From the NCBI GenBank assembly GCA_031378345.1, contig JANNDY010000056.1, positions 1-64,000 of the forward strand: a stretch of DNA of 64,000 bases, given 5' to 3'. The position numbers and the translations under genes were made by a program. Position 1 is the first letter of the stretch. Every line of letters starts with the position of its first letter. The notes beneath the pieces were generated by a model. It was not told the origin of the DNA. It did no database searches and was given only the letters and a program-made list of their open reading frames with translations. The stretch comes from Emticicia sp031378345 (lineage in GTDB: Bacteria; Bacteroidota; Bacteroidia; Cytophagales; Spirosomataceae). Below, piece by piece: positions 62,801 to 64,000 of the stretch.

Positions 62801-64000
62801 AATCATCCTGGAAGTGGTACTGCCGCAACTTGGGGGGTAGGAACTTATACAATCAATGCGAAAGGATATAGCCAAAGCGGTGGTGCAGGAACACTGTGCG
62901 ATGAAGAAACAATCACGATAACTTTAGTAGCCAATTGCTCTTCACCATCAGGAATTGCAGCAACTCGTTGCGGAACAGGTACCGTCAATTTGTCTGCGAG
63001 TGGATGTGCGGGAACTTATAACTGGTATATAGCATCTACAGGTGGGGCAAGTTTGGCTACAACAGCAAATTTTACAACCCCAAGTATCAGTTCAACTACA
63101 AATTACTTTGTTGATTGCACGCTCGGAAATTGTACAAGTAATCGAACATCGGTTACAGCAACAATAGGAACTACACCGACAAGTGCAATCGCAACATCAA
63201 ATGCACCTGTACCTTATGGAAATACAATAAATTTATCATCTTCAGCAACGGGTGGTTCAACATATAGTTGGACTGGACCAAATAATTTTACATCTAATAT
63301 TCAAAATCCTACAATATCAAATTCGAATGGGGTGAATGTAGGTCAATATACTGTAACTATTGCAGGAATAGGTGGTTGTACGGCAACAGCTACCACAGAT
63401 GTATTTGTATTTTCAAGTAATTTTGGAGCAGTGGATTGTTCGGTAATTCCTATTTTAAATTTCTCTAATCCTTCAATAATTACAGCGGGAACACAGTATC
63501 GGTTTAGTAATGTTCAGGCTGGAACAGATGCAATTGTAACAGTTTTGAGTAAATCTCATGCGGATATTAATATTATAAATATTGACTCACCCGCTTCAGC
63601 TTATGGTGGTTATGATGCAGCCATGCAACCAATCATAGATTATAACTGGATAAATGGCGGAGGTTCGTTTGATGCCGCAGGGGATAAATCAGTTACATTT
63701 AAAATTGATTTTGTTGATGCAGGAACTTTAACTCCCAAAGTAATACCTCTTGTTACAATGACAGGTGTTGATATTGATGGAAGTGGCACTGCAAACGAAG
63801 TAAGAGAGTTTATCAATGCAAGCGGGCATCAGGCTTTTGAAAAGCAATCAACTTCAACACTAACAATTAGCGGAAATACTAAAGCATTAGGTCCTATAAC
63901 AACCTATTCAGGAATAAATGAAACGATTTTAGATGTAATGGCTTCTTACTTTTATCCAAATGTAAGTAGTATTACTGTTATCTATGGAGCAAATTGGGGC
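59810..64000 (+). CDS. Giant multidomain exoprotein, incomplete at the right edge
   Basis: Open for at least 1397 codons and still open at 64000. The most likely start is GTG at 59810, as it supplies the basic n-region before the signal helix (LKLVLGIVMVFFVFTENVFSQ in part); an ATG at 59888 would leave no positive charge. Domains: Ig/PKD-like (about 44-110), a choice-of-anchor-A-like domain (about 113-400; FIHVAGDLGSSGGGS), a beta-domain (about 405-520), a GATase1-like domain (about 525-770; VLYLCGDDKPYDGD, GGILMMNYAQVGSLG), then several Ig-like repeats (ATRCGTGTVNLSASGC, SYSWTGPSGF) and more beta-domains. It follows porQ by 211 bp and is probably a type IX cargo; the sorting domain would lie beyond the window. 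Confidence 0.85.
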   Translation, partial: MIRNLLNLILQHFKISNTLKLVLGIVMVFFVFTENVFSQCSPPNISATSNSPVCLNTTINLSPSSTTNGVKYSWIGPNGFTSTLQNPLIPNATNLMAGIYTVTATSKFIGGVNMGNLLNYHMIFTKADIDANWQGATKGFAGNFAVNGLVATERTSGTVPYAGTLFSNDVTAGAWQNILNSNTGQSSSSLGQTALLSGLESDLESAFNQIDALAASTGYTSVSSTSLNGLNTQNGTAQTFVINITSGLTVSSQITITGDANDIFILRWDSDANPSNGYTGQVKFQSGGAIIPAGGLKPSNFIHVAGDLGSSGGGSTPSAPYPQGPRLNDGTGALITGGANFSGGGFFTGYWLTTGSPDNADGTNQRYGNTASLSNGIFVGGWYSKTNKFSMTSGTSGVYVSPPSGGFCTSTASSNTNVIIGSNITLSKAVSACINQPLQDIATVDVTVAWVNAPSGEKLKVEINGKTETINVAGGATSPQVIRFLVPADGIANQNITASWATSGTCIATTTFNAPASCSNDFLSCEKVLYLCGDDKPYDGDAFDHGLINYLPVVGVNSVTALFTKNETTGYGLYTTVTYPSWPQMDFITPITINLNDYTMVIVSPTTEGKLSPDLLTALKGYQGGILMMNYAQVGSLGMTSNSSYVWQTYGYTNNSNTTELLNYDNVNATSGYLFTIGNFYSTGTGYLWGQANSVATNTNGIYFYYPNTAVLAGVPTHGARAYLGYHMNGLYANAQNGGALPAPVSSYFTPTKHLTQDGKFYLDQAIKNAATGIKITSITGDTKCAGATISLSSSGVGISSYSWTGPSGFTSTLQNPTRSNTTVAMGGTYTLTVTGLFGCTTTATVNVIINSTSPPIATGGNICGPGTVNLSASGCTGTYNWYSSATSSSILGTGATFTTPSISATTTYHVNCTVGTCVSTRASAVASVGSVSFTGFLINDLVGSADVVLMNGKTYSIANLPTSWNLETTENGLFGSVVFTITGTVSASNTEGFAPNNHPGSGTAATWGVGTYTINAKGYSQSGGAGTLCDEETITITLVANCSSPSGIAATRCGTGTVNLSASGCAGTYNWYIASTGGASLATTANFTTPSISSTTNYFVDCTLGNCTSNRTSVTATIGTTPTSAIATSNAPVPYGNTINLSSSATGGSTYSWTGPNNFTSNIQNPTISNSNGVNVGQYTVTIAGIGGCTATATTDVFVFSSNFGAVDCSVIPILNFSNPSIITAGTQYRFSNVQAGTDAIVTVLSKSHADINIINIDSPASAYGGYDAAMQPIIDYNWINGGGSFDAAGDKSVTFKIDFVDAGTLTPKVIPLVTMTGVDIDGSGTANEVREFINASGHQAFEKQSTSTLTISGNTKALGPITTYSGINETILDVMASYFYPNVSSITVIYGANWG

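Overview
The window is chromosomal DNA from a Bacteroidota bacterium, most likely a Cytophagales relative. The grounds are: AT-rich DNA with few Shine-Dalgarno sites; repeated promoters of the TAnnTTTG type; many secreted proteins with short signal peptides ending in AQ or SQ; a TonB-dependent receptor with an N-terminal carboxypeptidase-like domain; type IX secretion (PorQ and a protein with a C-terminal sorting domain); GH97 and LVIVD proteins; and a MltG/YidC/GroE housekeeping set. No rRNA, CRISPR array, prophage or complete insertion sequence was seen. One tRNA (Leu, anticodon UAG) is present.

Layout. 0-2.3 kb (mostly minus) is a worn accessory patch: a truncated leucine-rich-repeat Roc GTPase, a MITE-like 168-bp palindromic insertion with an 8-bp direct repeat at its ends, and two small genes with duplicated terminators. 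2.3-7 kb carries groES-groEL, with an unusual 21-bp-periodic upstream repeat, two membrane or secreted proteins and a Tat-exported DUF1501 protein. 7.2-11.1 kb (plus) holds OsmC, a coiled-coil exported protein and a TonB receptor. 11.1-18 kb (minus) is a nucleotide-sugar/glycan block: PhyH-type dioxygenase, two GDP-mannose-4,6-dehydratase-like genes, a GT4 glycosyltransferase, a DUF5672 protein, an SDR and a methyltransferase. 18-31 kb holds dnaX, pyrG, yidC, an LpoA-like protein, hisS, mltG and a 47-codon basic protein with its own promoter. 30.7-36.6 kb holds an amidohydrolase, a HARE-HTH/PD-(D/E)XK-like protein, an LMW phosphatase, a RelE-type toxin-antitoxin pair and gpmI. 36.7-41 kb holds tig, tRNA-Leu and spoT. 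43.4-46 kb is a carbamoyltransferase-DUF5989-SxtJ module. 46.2-51.9 kb holds fur, purA, a HolD-like protein, an MpaB-type protein and a TetR-fold/ABC1-kinase pair. 52-59.6 kb holds GH97, a frameshifted DUF6934 gene, a 5'-nucleotidase lipoprotein, two LVIVD lipoproteins, an outer-membrane protein and porQ. From 59.8 kb a giant multidomain exoprotein runs off the right edge.

Two themes cut across the genes. First, envelope and surface glycan biology dominates: GDP-deoxysugar synthesis, O-carbamoylation, type IX secretion, exoproteins, peptidoglycan termination and YidC. Second, the intergenic spaces are full of small palindromic elements whose arms are themselves 7-bp or 8-bp tandem repeats. 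C-rich palindromes are also present, some with extra inserts, as are hairpins that share a common loop core. One C-rich element appears to have taken the place of the porQ start codon. These elements, the groES upstream repeat and the carbamoyltransferase module are the parts most worth a second look. All family assignments come from reading motifs by eye, with no database search.
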